From Treponema sp. (lineage in GTDB: Bacteria > Spirochaetota > Spirochaetia > Treponematales > Breznakiellaceae), in NCBI GenBank assembly GCA_031276965.1, contig JAISMC010000020.1:1-55987 (forward strand): a stretch of 55,987 nucleotides of DNA, read 5' to 3'. The notes under the pieces were generated by a model. That model did not search any database. It worked only from the letters and a program-made list of their open reading frames with translations, and was not told the DNA's origin. Positions within the stretch are counted from its first letter, which is position 1; each line of letters starts with the position of its first letter. A program made the position numbers and the translations under genes. Shown here piece by piece: positions 7,114 through 14,629 of this stretch.

Positions 7114-7449
7114 CGCCCCGCGTTGTCCCCCACGCGGCCCGTGTTGTCCCCCACGCGCCTCGCGTTGTCTCCCACGCGCCCCGCGTTGTCCCCCACGCGC
7201 CCCGCGTTGTCCCCCACCCGGCCCGCGTTGTCCCCCACCCGGCCCGCGTTGTCTCCCACCCGGCCCGCGTTGTCCCCCACGCACCCCGCGTTGTCTCCCA
7301 CGCGCCCCGCGTTGTCTCCCACGCGCCCCGCGTTGTCTCCCACCCGGCCCGCGTTGTCTCCCACGCGCCCCGCGTTGTCTTACCCCCGGCTTGCGTTGTC
7401 TTACTCCCGGCCTGCGTTGTCTTCAATACGCCCCGTGTTGTTTTCCCCC
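7114..7449. repeat. minisatellite, 16 x 21 bp
   Basis: Sixteen head-to-tail 21-bp units of type 'cgccccgcgttgtcccccac' plus g or c. The core cgttgtc is kept in nearly every unit, and variation concentrates at cg(c/g)(c)cc and at t(c/t)tcccac(g/c). The last four units decay. No unit contains a stop codon in any frame, which creates long false ORFs on both strands. It lies between the LacI-type gene and the sugar-operon promoter. I see no ribosome site or domain that would make it a gene. Confidence 0.95.
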
Positions 7450-7531
7450 CGGTCCGTCCGGGGCAGAAGCCGGAGCTCCGGGGTATCCGGCGCGGTTAAA
7501 CCGGGAATCCCCGGCGGGACGCAAAATTATG

Positions 7532-7560
7532 TTGACACCGGGGAATTCCGGTGGTAGAAT
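7532..7560 (+). promoter_or_regulatory. promoter of the sugar transport operon
   Basis: TTGACA (7532-7537) and TAGAAT (7555-7560) separated by 17 bp, the best sigma-70-type match in the window. The spacer carries CACCGG/CCGGTG arms around GGAATT, a possible second operator. The start point should be near 7567. Confidence 0.8.
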
Positions 7561-7570
7561 AATTAACGGC

Positions 7571-7582
7571 GCAAACGTTTTT
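7571..7582 (+). promoter_or_regulatory. candidate LacI-family operator
   Basis: AAACGTTT (7573-7580) is a perfect palindrome with the central CG typical of LacI-family operators. It lies just past the predicted start point, where bound repressor would block transcription. The divergent repressor gene makes it the likely ligand. Confidence 0.45.
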
Positions 7583-7684
7583 CCGGGGAGGTCCGGCGTT
7601 TCTTTGTGATAAATCCACGGTTTTATCGGGCAATTGAGCGTTCCTCCGCTTTTACGGCGGCGGGAAGGCAGCTATGTTTTCAAT

Positions 7685-7698
7685 CCTGTTTAAACAGG
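7685..7698. repeat. 14-bp perfect palindrome in the operon leader
   Basis: CCTGTTTAAACAGG, between the operator and the ribosome site of the binding-protein gene. It may be a second regulator site or a leader structure. The rest of the leader (7567-7718) holds only a small hairpin at about 7642-7662. Confidence 0.5.
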
Positions 7699-7718
7699 TA
7701 AATTTATGAGGAGGACGT

Positions 7719-9083
7719 ATGAAATTTTTTAGAACGGCATTACCGGCGCTTTTGGTACCGGCGCTCCTGCTTGGCCTGGCGGCCTGCGGGGGTAAATCTC
7801 AGGGGAGTCAGCCGGTAACGGTGAATATCGCCCTGGCGAATAATCCCATATCTCAGGCCCTGTCCCAGATTGCTCAGACCGAATACAAATCGGAGGGCAT
7901 AACGGTCAATATCTCGGTGCTGCCCGAGAACGACCTTCGCCAGCGGCTTACCACGGAAGCTTCCTCCGGCGGCACTACCTATGACATTTTCTACGTCGGC
8001 CCCTACGAAGCCCAGACTTGGGCGAGGAACGGCTGGCTGGAAAACCTCGACCCCTATTTCGACGCGATGAGCGCCGAGAAGAAAGCCTGGTATGACCGGG
8101 ACGATCTGATCAAGGGTATGTTCGATTCCGTTTCCCTGAACGGCGTCCCCTATGGGATTCCCTTCTACGGCGAAAGCTCCTTCACCATGTACAACAAGGA
8201 GCTTTTTGCGGCCAAGGGCCTGACCATGCCGGAAGAGCCTACCTGGCAGCAGATCTATGAATTTGCCAAGGCGATCCACGATCCCTCAAAGGACATTATC
8301 GGCATGACCATGCGGGGAGCCCCCGGCTGGGGCATGAGCGGCGCGCCCTTTGTTACGATGGTGAACGCCTTTGGCGGAAAATTCTTCGATATGGAATGGA
8401 ACGCTACCGTGGACACCCCCCAGCAGCGGGCCGCCTGGGAGACGTACAAGAAGGTTCTCCGGGAAGCCGGGCAGCAGGACATACTTTCCTACACCTACAA
8501 TGAATGTATAGGCCTCATGGCGTCGGGCAAGTGCGGCATCTACTATGACGCTACCTCCATCGCCCCGCCGCTGGAGGCGGACGATTCCCTGGTCAAGGGG
8601 AAACTTGGCTATGTAATGGCCCCCCACGATGTTCTACAGACCAATACCGCCTGGCTTTGGAACTGGACCATGGGCATCAACCCCAAAACCACCGAGGCGA
8701 AGAAGAAGGCGGCCTTCGATTTCATGCTCTGGGCGACATCGAAGGAATATATCGCCAAGACCCTGGAACTGGATCCCACCGGCGCCAGCACTCCCCCCGC
8801 TTCCCGGTCGTCCACCTATGAGCTCCCCGCCTACGCTTCGGTTCCCTACGGTCCCGCTACCCTCAAGACCCTGGAAGGGCTGGACTTTACCAAACCCTGT
8901 CTTGATCCGGTGCCGTATGTGGGGCTGCAGTACATCGCCATTCCCGAGTTTGCCGATGCCGGGGACATTATGACCCGGAATCTTGCCGACTATGTGGTGG
9001 ATAATATCACCCTGGATGAAGCGCTTCGGAGGACCCAGCAGGTCTTTGAACAGGTTGCGAAGGACGGCAACTACAAAAAGTAA
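7719..9083 (+). CDS. ABC transporter sugar/polyol-binding lipoprotein
   Basis: A 454-residue extracellular solute-binding protein of family 1. It is a lipoprotein: the lipobox ends in LGLAAC with Cys23 as anchor. The mature part has the two-lobed pattern (VNIALANNPISQALSQIAQT, YDIFYVGPYEAQTWARNGWL, GVPYGIPFYGESSFTMYNKE, FMLWATSKEYIAKT). This resembles the mannitol/sorbitol binding proteins of the SmoE/MtlE kind. It captures substrate outside the inner membrane for the two permeases encoded next. The start has a GAGGAGG ribosome site. No ATPase gene is in the operon, so a shared MsmK/MalK-type ATPase must serve it. The substrate, inferred from neighbours, is a sugar alcohol or sugar. Confidence 0.9.
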   Translation: MKFFRTALPALLVPALLLGLAACGGKSQGSQPVTVNIALANNPISQALSQIAQTEYKSEGITVNISVLPENDLRQRLTTEASSGGTTYDIFYVGPYEAQTWARNGWLENLDPYFDAMSAEKKAWYDRDDLIKGMFDSVSLNGVPYGIPFYGESSFTMYNKELFAAKGLTMPEEPTWQQIYEFAKAIHDPSKDIIGMTMRGAPGWGMSGAPFVTMVNAFGGKFFDMEWNATVDTPQQRAAWETYKKVLREAGQQDILSYTYNECIGLMASGKCGIYYDATSIAPPLEADDSLVKGKLGYVMAPHDVLQTNTAWLWNWTMGINPKTTEAKKKAAFDFMLWATSKEYIAKTLELDPTGASTPPASRSSTYELPAYASVPYGPATLKTLEGLDFTKPCLDPVPYVGLQYIAIPEFADAGDIMTRNLADYVVDNITLDEALRRTQQVFEQVAKDGNYKK

Positions 9084-9109
9084 CGTTTCCCGCTGTTGCC
9101 GGCCATTGG

Positions 9110-9149
9110 GAGGACCTTTGCCGTATCATCCGGTACGGTGAAGGTCCTC
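9110..9149 (+). promoter_or_regulatory. intercistronic stem-loop after the binding-protein gene
   Basis: GAGGACCTT (9110-9118)/AAGGTCCTC (9141-9149) with an internal TG/TG loop and CCGTA/TACGG. It has no U tract. It probably stabilises the binding-protein part of the mRNA, so that more of it than of the permeases is made, as in mal operons. Confidence 0.65.
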
Positions 9150-9300
9150 AAATTACGGCAGGCCGGGTTTTTGCGTCAGACAGCGAAAATTCGGCTGGTT
9201 TATAGTTGCCTAACAGGTTATAATTAGGGCAATTTGCAGGCGGCTCCGCAGTAATTTTTTGGGTCCGCGGGGATCTTTCTGCGTAACAAAGGGCGGTCTT

Positions 9301-10185
9301 ATGAAAAGAAAAACCGATTACCGTTATCTTATCCCTGCGGTCGTAACCGTGGCGGTTATGACCCAGATACCGTTTTTGATGACCCTCATCTTTTCCACGG
9401 TGCGGTGGAATATGTCCCGGCCTGATATAAAACGAACCTTTAATGGGATTGAAAATTATCTTTATTTTCTTAAGATCGAACCCCAAAATCTGCCGCCCTT
9501 TTACGGCATCCTTTTGCAGACCGTACTAATCACGGGCCTGACCTTGTTTATTTGTTGTTTTTTGGGTTTTCTCCTTTCCCTGCTCCTGGATCATGAAGTG
9601 CCGGGGATCAATATCGCCCGGACCCTCATTCTGGGGCCCTTTTTTGTGATGTCTACCGCCAGCGGCGTTATCTGGAAGACTACTATCTTTAATACTACCT
9701 TTGGCTGGTATGGCGTTATCGCCAAGGCCCTGGGTTTGGCGCCGGTGGATCTGGTCAGTTACCATCCCCTGGGGGTAGTGATTGCCCTCTTTGTATGGCA
9801 GTGGCTGCCCTTCTTCGTGCTTATTATTCTGGCGGGCCTTCAGGGGCTGGACCAGGAAGTGATGGACAGTATGCGCATAGACGGGGTTAACTGGTTCCAG
9901 AGTATCTTCCACATTAAGCTGCCCCTCATTATGAACCATATGCGGGTGGCGATTATGCTGGGCCTGGTATTTGTGATAAAGGAATTCGGCCTTATCCTGA
10001 CTACCACCGCCGGCGGTCCCGGAACCCGTTCTTATACCCTTCCCTACTATGTGTACATGCAGATATTCAGCGCCAACAATGTGGGCCGGGCGGGGGCTTT
10101 GTCCGCGATGACCGTTGTTCTGACCCTGGTCCTGGTCAACCTTATCTACCGTTCAATTGAACGGAGAAACGCCAAATATGCCTAA
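9301..10185 (+). CDS. ABC transporter permease, MalF/UgpA type
   Basis: A 294-residue inner-membrane permease with about six membrane helices (YLIPAVVTVAVMTQIPFLMT; LITGLTLFICCFLGFLLSLL; TLILGPFFVMSTASGVIW and others). It has the cytoplasmic EAA loop EVMDSMRIDGVNWFQSIFHI that contacts the ATPase. It pairs with the next permease to form the translocation pore of a carbohydrate importer. The start at ATG 9301 follows a weak AAAGGGCGG site; the in-frame TTG at 9259 is a less likely start. It lies 217 bp after the binding-protein gene, across the stem-loop. Confidence 0.9.
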   Translation: MKRKTDYRYLIPAVVTVAVMTQIPFLMTLIFSTVRWNMSRPDIKRTFNGIENYLYFLKIEPQNLPPFYGILLQTVLITGLTLFICCFLGFLLSLLLDHEVPGINIARTLILGPFFVMSTASGVIWKTTIFNTTFGWYGVIAKALGLAPVDLVSYHPLGVVIALFVWQWLPFFVLIILAGLQGLDQEVMDSMRIDGVNWFQSIFHIKLPLIMNHMRVAIMLGLVFVIKEFGLILTTTAGGPGTRSYTLPYYVYMQIFSANNVGRAGALSAMTVVLTLVLVNLIYRSIERRNAKYA

Positions 10186-10198
10186 AGGGAGCCGGATT

Positions 10199-11059
10199 AT
10201 GAATAAAATCGAAAGCGTTCAAAGAAGAATCAAAATCCGCAGCTTTGTGAAAAAGCTGTTTTTAACGCTGGTTATATACGGAATTGCCATTTTATATTTT
10301 TCCCCTATTTTGTATATGTTCCTTTCGGGATTCAAGACGGAGCAGCAGGCGGTAATGCCCAGCATCTTCTTTAAGCCGACGCTGTCAACCTACCGGAGGG
10401 TTTTGAGCGATCCCACCATGTATCAGTATCTGAGGAATTCTCTGTTTCAGGTTTTCTTCGGTACGGTCATTAGTCTCTGCCTGGGGATTCCCGCGGCCTT
10501 TGCCCTGGTTTTCGGCAGGTTGAAGAAGCGGGAATCCGCGGGGAAGTACTATTTATGGTTTATCACCACCATTCTGCTTCCCCCGGTGGCGGTGCTGATT
10601 CCCCTCTTTATCTGGTACCAGCAGTTCCGGCTGATCAATACGCCCTACGGCCTGCTTGCCGCCTATATCGGGTTTCATATTCCCATAGTGGTGTGGATGG
10701 TACATTCTTTTTTCTCGGATCTGCCCAAGGAAATTTTTGAAGCGGCGGAAATTGACGGCTGTACTAAATTTCAGCGGATGACCAGAATGGCGATTCCTTT
10801 GGCGCGGACCGGCATTATTTCCGCGGCCCTGCTGGTGGCGGTTTTTATATGGAATGAATTTTTCCTGGGTTTTAACCTGACCGGAAACCCCACCGCCACT
10901 CTGCCGGTATATATGGCCCGGTTCCGGGAACAGCAGGGCCAGTTTGTGGCCCAGCTTTCGGCGTCTTCCACTATTTCGGTGCTTCCCGCCATCATCCTTG
11001 GCTGGATGACCCAGAAGGCCCTGGTTAAAGGACTAGTCGTCGGCGCGGTAAAGGGGTAG
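10199..11059 (+). CDS. ABC transporter permease, MalG/UgpE type
   Basis: A 286-residue partner permease. Helices include LFLTLVIYGIAILYFSPILY, VFFGTVISLCLGIPAAFALV and IGFHIPIVVWMVHSFF. The EAA loop is EIFEAAEIDGCTKFQRMTRM. The ATG at 10199 is preceded by AAAGGGAG. An alternative ATG at 10178 overlaps the stop of the previous gene and is less well placed. It completes the two-permease importer; the operon still lacks an ATPase. Confidence 0.9.
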   Translation: MNKIESVQRRIKIRSFVKKLFLTLVIYGIAILYFSPILYMFLSGFKTEQQAVMPSIFFKPTLSTYRRVLSDPTMYQYLRNSLFQVFFGTVISLCLGIPAAFALVFGRLKKRESAGKYYLWFITTILLPPVAVLIPLFIWYQQFRLINTPYGLLAAYIGFHIPIVVWMVHSFFSDLPKEIFEAAEIDGCTKFQRMTRMAIPLARTGIISAALLVAVFIWNEFFLGFNLTGNPTATLPVYMARFREQQGQFVAQLSASSTISVLPAIILGWMTQKALVKGLVVGAVKG

Positions 11060-11061
11060 TT

Positions 11062-12642
11062 GTGGCGGACTGTACCGACGGCTCGCACGGAATCCTGGTA
11101 TACGATATTGGAACTACCAGCGTTAAGTCGGCTATTTTTGACAGCAGCGGTTCTCTCCGGGTGTCCGCATCGGTCCCCTACAAGACCAGTTATCCCAGAC
11201 CGGGCTGGTCCGAACAGGACCCGGAACAGTTTTGGGAAGCCGCGGTTAAGGGAACCAGGGAGATCCTCTCTTCCCCCGGCGCCGTGCCCGTGGAGGTCAT
11301 CGGCCTAACGGGGCATATGAACGGATGCCTGCCGGTGGACGCCAAAGGCAGGGCAGCCTATCCGGAGCTGATTCACTCCGATTCGAGAAGCGGTTCCCAG
11401 TGCGCCCGTATTCTTGACGCATTGGGGGAGGACCGGCTTTATGCGGAAACGGGAAACCGTACCGATGAGCACCTCTCTCTGCCCAAGATGCTTTGGCTTA
11501 AAGATGAACAGCGGGAAGCCTTTAACAGAACCGCCTGGTTTTTGAATTCCAAAGATTATCTCCGCTTTAAGCTGACCGGCGTTTTGGGGATAACGGATTT
11601 TTCCGACGCTTCTCTGACGGGGGCTTTTAATATAGGGAAGCGGGAATGGTCTTTGGATATTATCAATTGCCTGGGCTTGTCTCCCGCCCGTTTTCCCGAG
11701 CCGAGACGGAGCATCGAGCGGGGGGGCGCTTTATCAAAAGACGCCGCTGCCCTGCTGGGGCTTCCCGCGGGGATTCCTGTTTCCACCGGCGGCGGGGACG
11801 CCGCCTGCGCCACCAGGGGAAGCGGCCTTACCGGAGGGGGGCCTTTGGGTTCCGCGCAGGCGGCGTCCGGCGGTCAGGCCTATGTGTCGGTGGGGTCCAG
11901 CGCATGGGCCTCCATGCTTGCTCCGGCGCCGGTCTTTGATGCCGGCCGGCGCATTCAGAATTTTTTTGATCTTGACGGGGAACAGTGCAATATCTGCGGG
12001 ACCGTGCAGAGCGCCGGCATAGCCCTGGACTGGGCCTTGGGCATTCTGGCGGAGGAGGCCCAGGGGCCGGAACAGTACCGGCGCATCGAGGAGGAACTGG
12101 ACACGCTGGAACCCGGTTCCGAAGGGATCATGTTCCTTCCCTATCTTATGGGTGAACGGACCCCCCATTGGGACGCCGCCGCCCGGGGGGTTTTTGCGGG
12201 GCTCTCCCTGTCCAGCAAGCGCAGCCACATGCTCCGTTCCGTGTATGAAGGTATCGCCTTTGCCCTTAAAGAGATAGTGGATATCTACGGAGATCTGCAC
12301 ATGCCCATTGATACTTTTACCCTGTTGGGGGGCGGAATCCGCAGTCCCTTCTGGAGGAAGCTTATCTGCGACATCATCGGCATACCTATGCTGATTCACC
12401 CCTTCCCCACCCATGCTATTGCCCTGGGAGCGGCCATGGCGGCGGGGGTCTCCGTGGGAATATGGAACAATTTAAACGACGCCGTAAGGAGCGTCAATTT
12501 TAAGGCCGAAGAGATGTTTCCCGATCCGGGAAAATCCCGGAGCTACGAAAAATTTTTTATCCTTTACCGGAATATGTATAAACACCTCAAGCCTTTTTTT
12601 GATGAACTGGCGGAGGTGAGGAAAATCGTCAATGGAGGTTAA
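11062..12642 (+). CDS. FGGY-family carbohydrate kinase
   Basis: A 526-residue kinase of the xylulokinase/glycerol kinase superfamily, which phosphorylates a sugar or polyol with ATP in the cytoplasm. The N-terminal domain has the phosphate loop YDIGTTSVKSAIFDSSG and GLTGHMNGCLPVDAKG. The FGGY C-terminal signature region is FTLLGGGIRSPFWRKLICDI, with AIALGAAMAAGVSVGIW. It starts with GTG at 11062, two nt after the permease stop, with AAGGGG upstream. Its position between an importer and two dehydrogenases suggests that imported polyol is oxidised to a ketose and then phosphorylated. Exact substrate not determinable; xylulose- or ribulose-like is an inference. Confidence 0.88.
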   Translation: MADCTDGSHGILVYDIGTTSVKSAIFDSSGSLRVSASVPYKTSYPRPGWSEQDPEQFWEAAVKGTREILSSPGAVPVEVIGLTGHMNGCLPVDAKGRAAYPELIHSDSRSGSQCARILDALGEDRLYAETGNRTDEHLSLPKMLWLKDEQREAFNRTAWFLNSKDYLRFKLTGVLGITDFSDASLTGAFNIGKREWSLDIINCLGLSPARFPEPRRSIERGGALSKDAAALLGLPAGIPVSTGGGDAACATRGSGLTGGGPLGSAQAASGGQAYVSVGSSAWASMLAPAPVFDAGRRIQNFFDLDGEQCNICGTVQSAGIALDWALGILAEEAQGPEQYRRIEEELDTLEPGSEGIMFLPYLMGERTPHWDAAARGVFAGLSLSSKRSHMLRSVYEGIAFALKEIVDIYGDLHMPIDTFTLLGGGIRSPFWRKLICDIIGIPMLIHPFPTHAIALGAAMAAGVSVGIWNNLNDAVRSVNFKAEEMFPDPGKSRSYEKFFILYRNMYKHLKPFFDELAEVRKIVNGG

Positions 12643-12644
12643 GT

Positions 12645-13649
12645 ATGGACATGAAAGCGCTGATTATTGAAAAACCGGGGATCGCCAAGGTACAGACCGT
12701 TCCGGTCGCTCCGGTGGGACCCCGCGATGTGCGGATAAAAATAAAGGCCTCGGGAATCTGCGGGACCGATATTCATATCTTCCGGGGAGAGTATCTGGGA
12801 ACCTATCCGGTAATTCCGGGGCATGAATTTTCCGGCGTGGTGGAGGAAACGGGCGGGGCCGTCACCCGCTTTAAGGCCGGGGACCATGTGGCCATAGAGC
12901 CGAATATCAGCTGCGACAACTGTCATGCCTGCCTTAATAACCGCCAGAACTTCTGCGAAAACTGGAACGGCGTGGGGGTTACCCTGCCTGGGGGCTTTGC
13001 GGAATATGCGGTGGTTCCGGAGAAGGCGGTTTTTAATACCGGGAAACTTCCTTTCCTCTCCGGCGCCTTTGTGGAGCCCCTCTCCTGCGTACTGCACGGG
13101 GTTGAGCGGGCGCGGATTAAGCTGGCGGACCGGGTGCTTATCCTGGGGGCGGGGCCCATCGGCATCCTCCTTTCAAAGGCGGTTCAACTTCAAGGGGCCA
13201 GTGAGATTATTCAGGTGGATAAAAACAAGGCCCGGCTGGAACTGGCAAAGAGGAGCGGCGCCGCCCAGACCTTTGATTCCCCGGATGCCTTGGAAAAAGA
13301 CGGCTACGATGTGGTGATAGACGCTTCGGGTTCCAAGTTTCTTATGGAGCAGACCATCCCCTATGTTCGGAAGGGCGGAACGGTGCTTCTCTTTGGCGTG
13401 CCCCAGCGGGATGCAAAGCTCGAACTTCCCGCTTTCACCATTTTTGAAAAAGGGCTCTTCCTGCTTTCGTCCTACACTTCGGTGCGGAATTCGATTCAGG
13501 CTGTACGGCTGCTTGAATCGGGAAAAATTGACGTTTCTTCCTTGGTTTCCCACCAGCTGCCTATGGGGGAATTTACCCGGGGTATTGAGCTTCTTGAAAA
13601 GGGACTTGAAGGCGTCTTGAAGGTGGTTATCCTTCCGGAGAAAAACTAG
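12645..13649 (+). CDS. zinc-dependent alcohol/polyol dehydrogenase
   Basis: A 334-residue medium-chain dehydrogenase of the sorbitol/L-threonine dehydrogenase group. Catalytic zinc ligands are in GICGTDIHIF (Cys39) and IPGHEF (His60, Glu61). The structural zinc Cys cluster is at 90, 93, 96 and 104 (ISCDNCHACLNNRQNFC). The Rossmann fold begins VLILGAGPIGILLSKAVQLQ and has an acidic residue in IIQVDKN, favouring NAD. It probably oxidises a polyol delivered by the importer. It starts 2 nt after the kinase stop with GGAGG just upstream, so it is in the same operon. Confidence 0.9.
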   Translation: MDMKALIIEKPGIAKVQTVPVAPVGPRDVRIKIKASGICGTDIHIFRGEYLGTYPVIPGHEFSGVVEETGGAVTRFKAGDHVAIEPNISCDNCHACLNNRQNFCENWNGVGVTLPGGFAEYAVVPEKAVFNTGKLPFLSGAFVEPLSCVLHGVERARIKLADRVLILGAGPIGILLSKAVQLQGASEIIQVDKNKARLELAKRSGAAQTFDSPDALEKDGYDVVIDASGSKFLMEQTIPYVRKGGTVLLFGVPQRDAKLELPAFTIFEKGLFLLSSYTSVRNSIQAVRLLESGKIDVSSLVSHQLPMGEFTRGIELLEKGLEGVLKVVILPEKN

Positions 13650-13786
13650 CGGGACCGCAGCATGTTCCGCTTCTCCCGAAGACCGCTGTCTTCCGGCGGA
13701 AATGCGGAACCCTCTCTAAAGGCGGACAAAATCCCGCCGCAGGAAAACGATTGCGGCAGGTCAAAAATCTATAGCAAGGAGTTTAT

Positions 13787-14575
13787 ATGGCGCAGAATAT
13801 TCTGGATCGTTTTAAGTTAGACGGGAAGACCGCATTGGTAACCGGCGGCGCCCAGGGAATAGGGCAGGCTTATGCCACAGCCCTGGGAGAAGCAGGGGCG
13901 AAGGTCGCCATAGTGGATATTAATCTGGCCCTGGCGGAGGAGACCGCCAATGATCTGGTAAAGCGGGGCATTGAGGCTATCGCCGTTAAGACCGATGTGA
14001 CCAGTCCGGAGGACGTAACCAAGATGGTAAAGACCGTGGTTGACAAATGGGGTTTTTTGACTATCGGGGTGAACAATGCGGGCATGGGAACCTGGCGGGA
14101 TTCTATCAGCCAGGAGTTCAGCGAATGGAGAAAAATCCTTTCTCTGAATCTGGATGCGGTGTTCCTCTGCGCCCAGGCGGAGGCCCGGGAAATGGTTAAA
14201 CGGGGATACGGTAAGATTATCAATACCGCCTCCATGTCCGCCCATATTTCAAACACCCCCCAGAATCAGGCCGCCTACAATACCTCCAAGGCGGGGGTGC
14301 TGCACCTGACCCGCAGCCTGGCCGCGGAATGGGCTCCCCAGAACATCAGGGTAAACAGCATCAGCCCCGGCTATACCAAGACCGCCCTGGTGGACAAGCT
14401 GCTGGAAACCCCGGAGGGAAAAACCATACTGCCCAAGTGGCTTGAAAAGATCCCCGCCGCCAGGATGGCTGCCACCGGGGATCTTCAGGGCGCGGTGGTG
14501 TACCTTGCCTCTCCCGCGTCGGATTATATGACTGGTTCGGATATGATTATCGACGGCGGTTACTGCTGCTGGTAA
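13787..14575 (+). CDS. short-chain dehydrogenase/reductase
   Basis: A 262-residue classical SDR. The NAD-binding motif is TGGAQGIG (19-26), the stabilising motif NNAG is at 96-99, the catalytic Ser is near 149-151 (NTASMS), and YNTSK gives Tyr164 and Lys168. The C-terminus ends in a typical SDR manner ([17 protein letters not shown]). It resembles sorbitol, ribitol or gluconate-type SDRs. The 137-bp gap from the previous gene holds small hairpins (GTTCCGC/GCGGAAC; CCGCA/TGCGG) but no clear promoter; AAGGAG precedes the ATG. Likely the last gene of the sugar operon. Substrate unknown. Confidence 0.88.
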   Translation: MAQNILDRFKLDGKTALVTGGAQGIGQAYATALGEAGAKVAIVDINLALAEETANDLVKRGIEAIAVKTDVTSPEDVTKMVKTVVDKWGFLTIGVNNAGMGTWRDSISQEFSEWRKILSLNLDAVFLCAQAEAREMVKRGYGKIINTASMSAHISNTPQNQAAYNTSKAGVLHLTRSLAAEWAPQNIRVNSISPGYTKTALVDKLLETPEGKTILPKWLEKIPAARMAATGDLQGAVVYLASPASDYMTGSDMIIDGGYCCW

Positions 14576-14585
14576 CTGCAGATTT

Positions 14586-14617
14586 GTTCCGCCATGTCCT
14601 GTTGGGCATGGCGGAAC
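14586..14617. terminator. hairpin at the end of the sugar operon
   Basis: Perfect 11-bp stem GTTCCGCCATG/CATGGCGGAAC around a 10-nt loop, between the convergent SDR and SpiroCoCo genes. No T tract follows on either strand, so termination would have to rely on the stem or on Rho. Confidence 0.5.
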
Positions 14618-14629
14618 GGCCGTTTCCGC

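Noticed and set aside
7114..7449. CRISPR array
   Set aside because: Units abut directly with no unique spacers and no palindromic repeat, and no cas gene is nearby.
6846..7609. Several long overlapping ORFs on both strands in the minisatellite
   Set aside because: The 21-bp repeats lack stops in all frames. No frame has a start with a ribosome site or any non-repeat domain.
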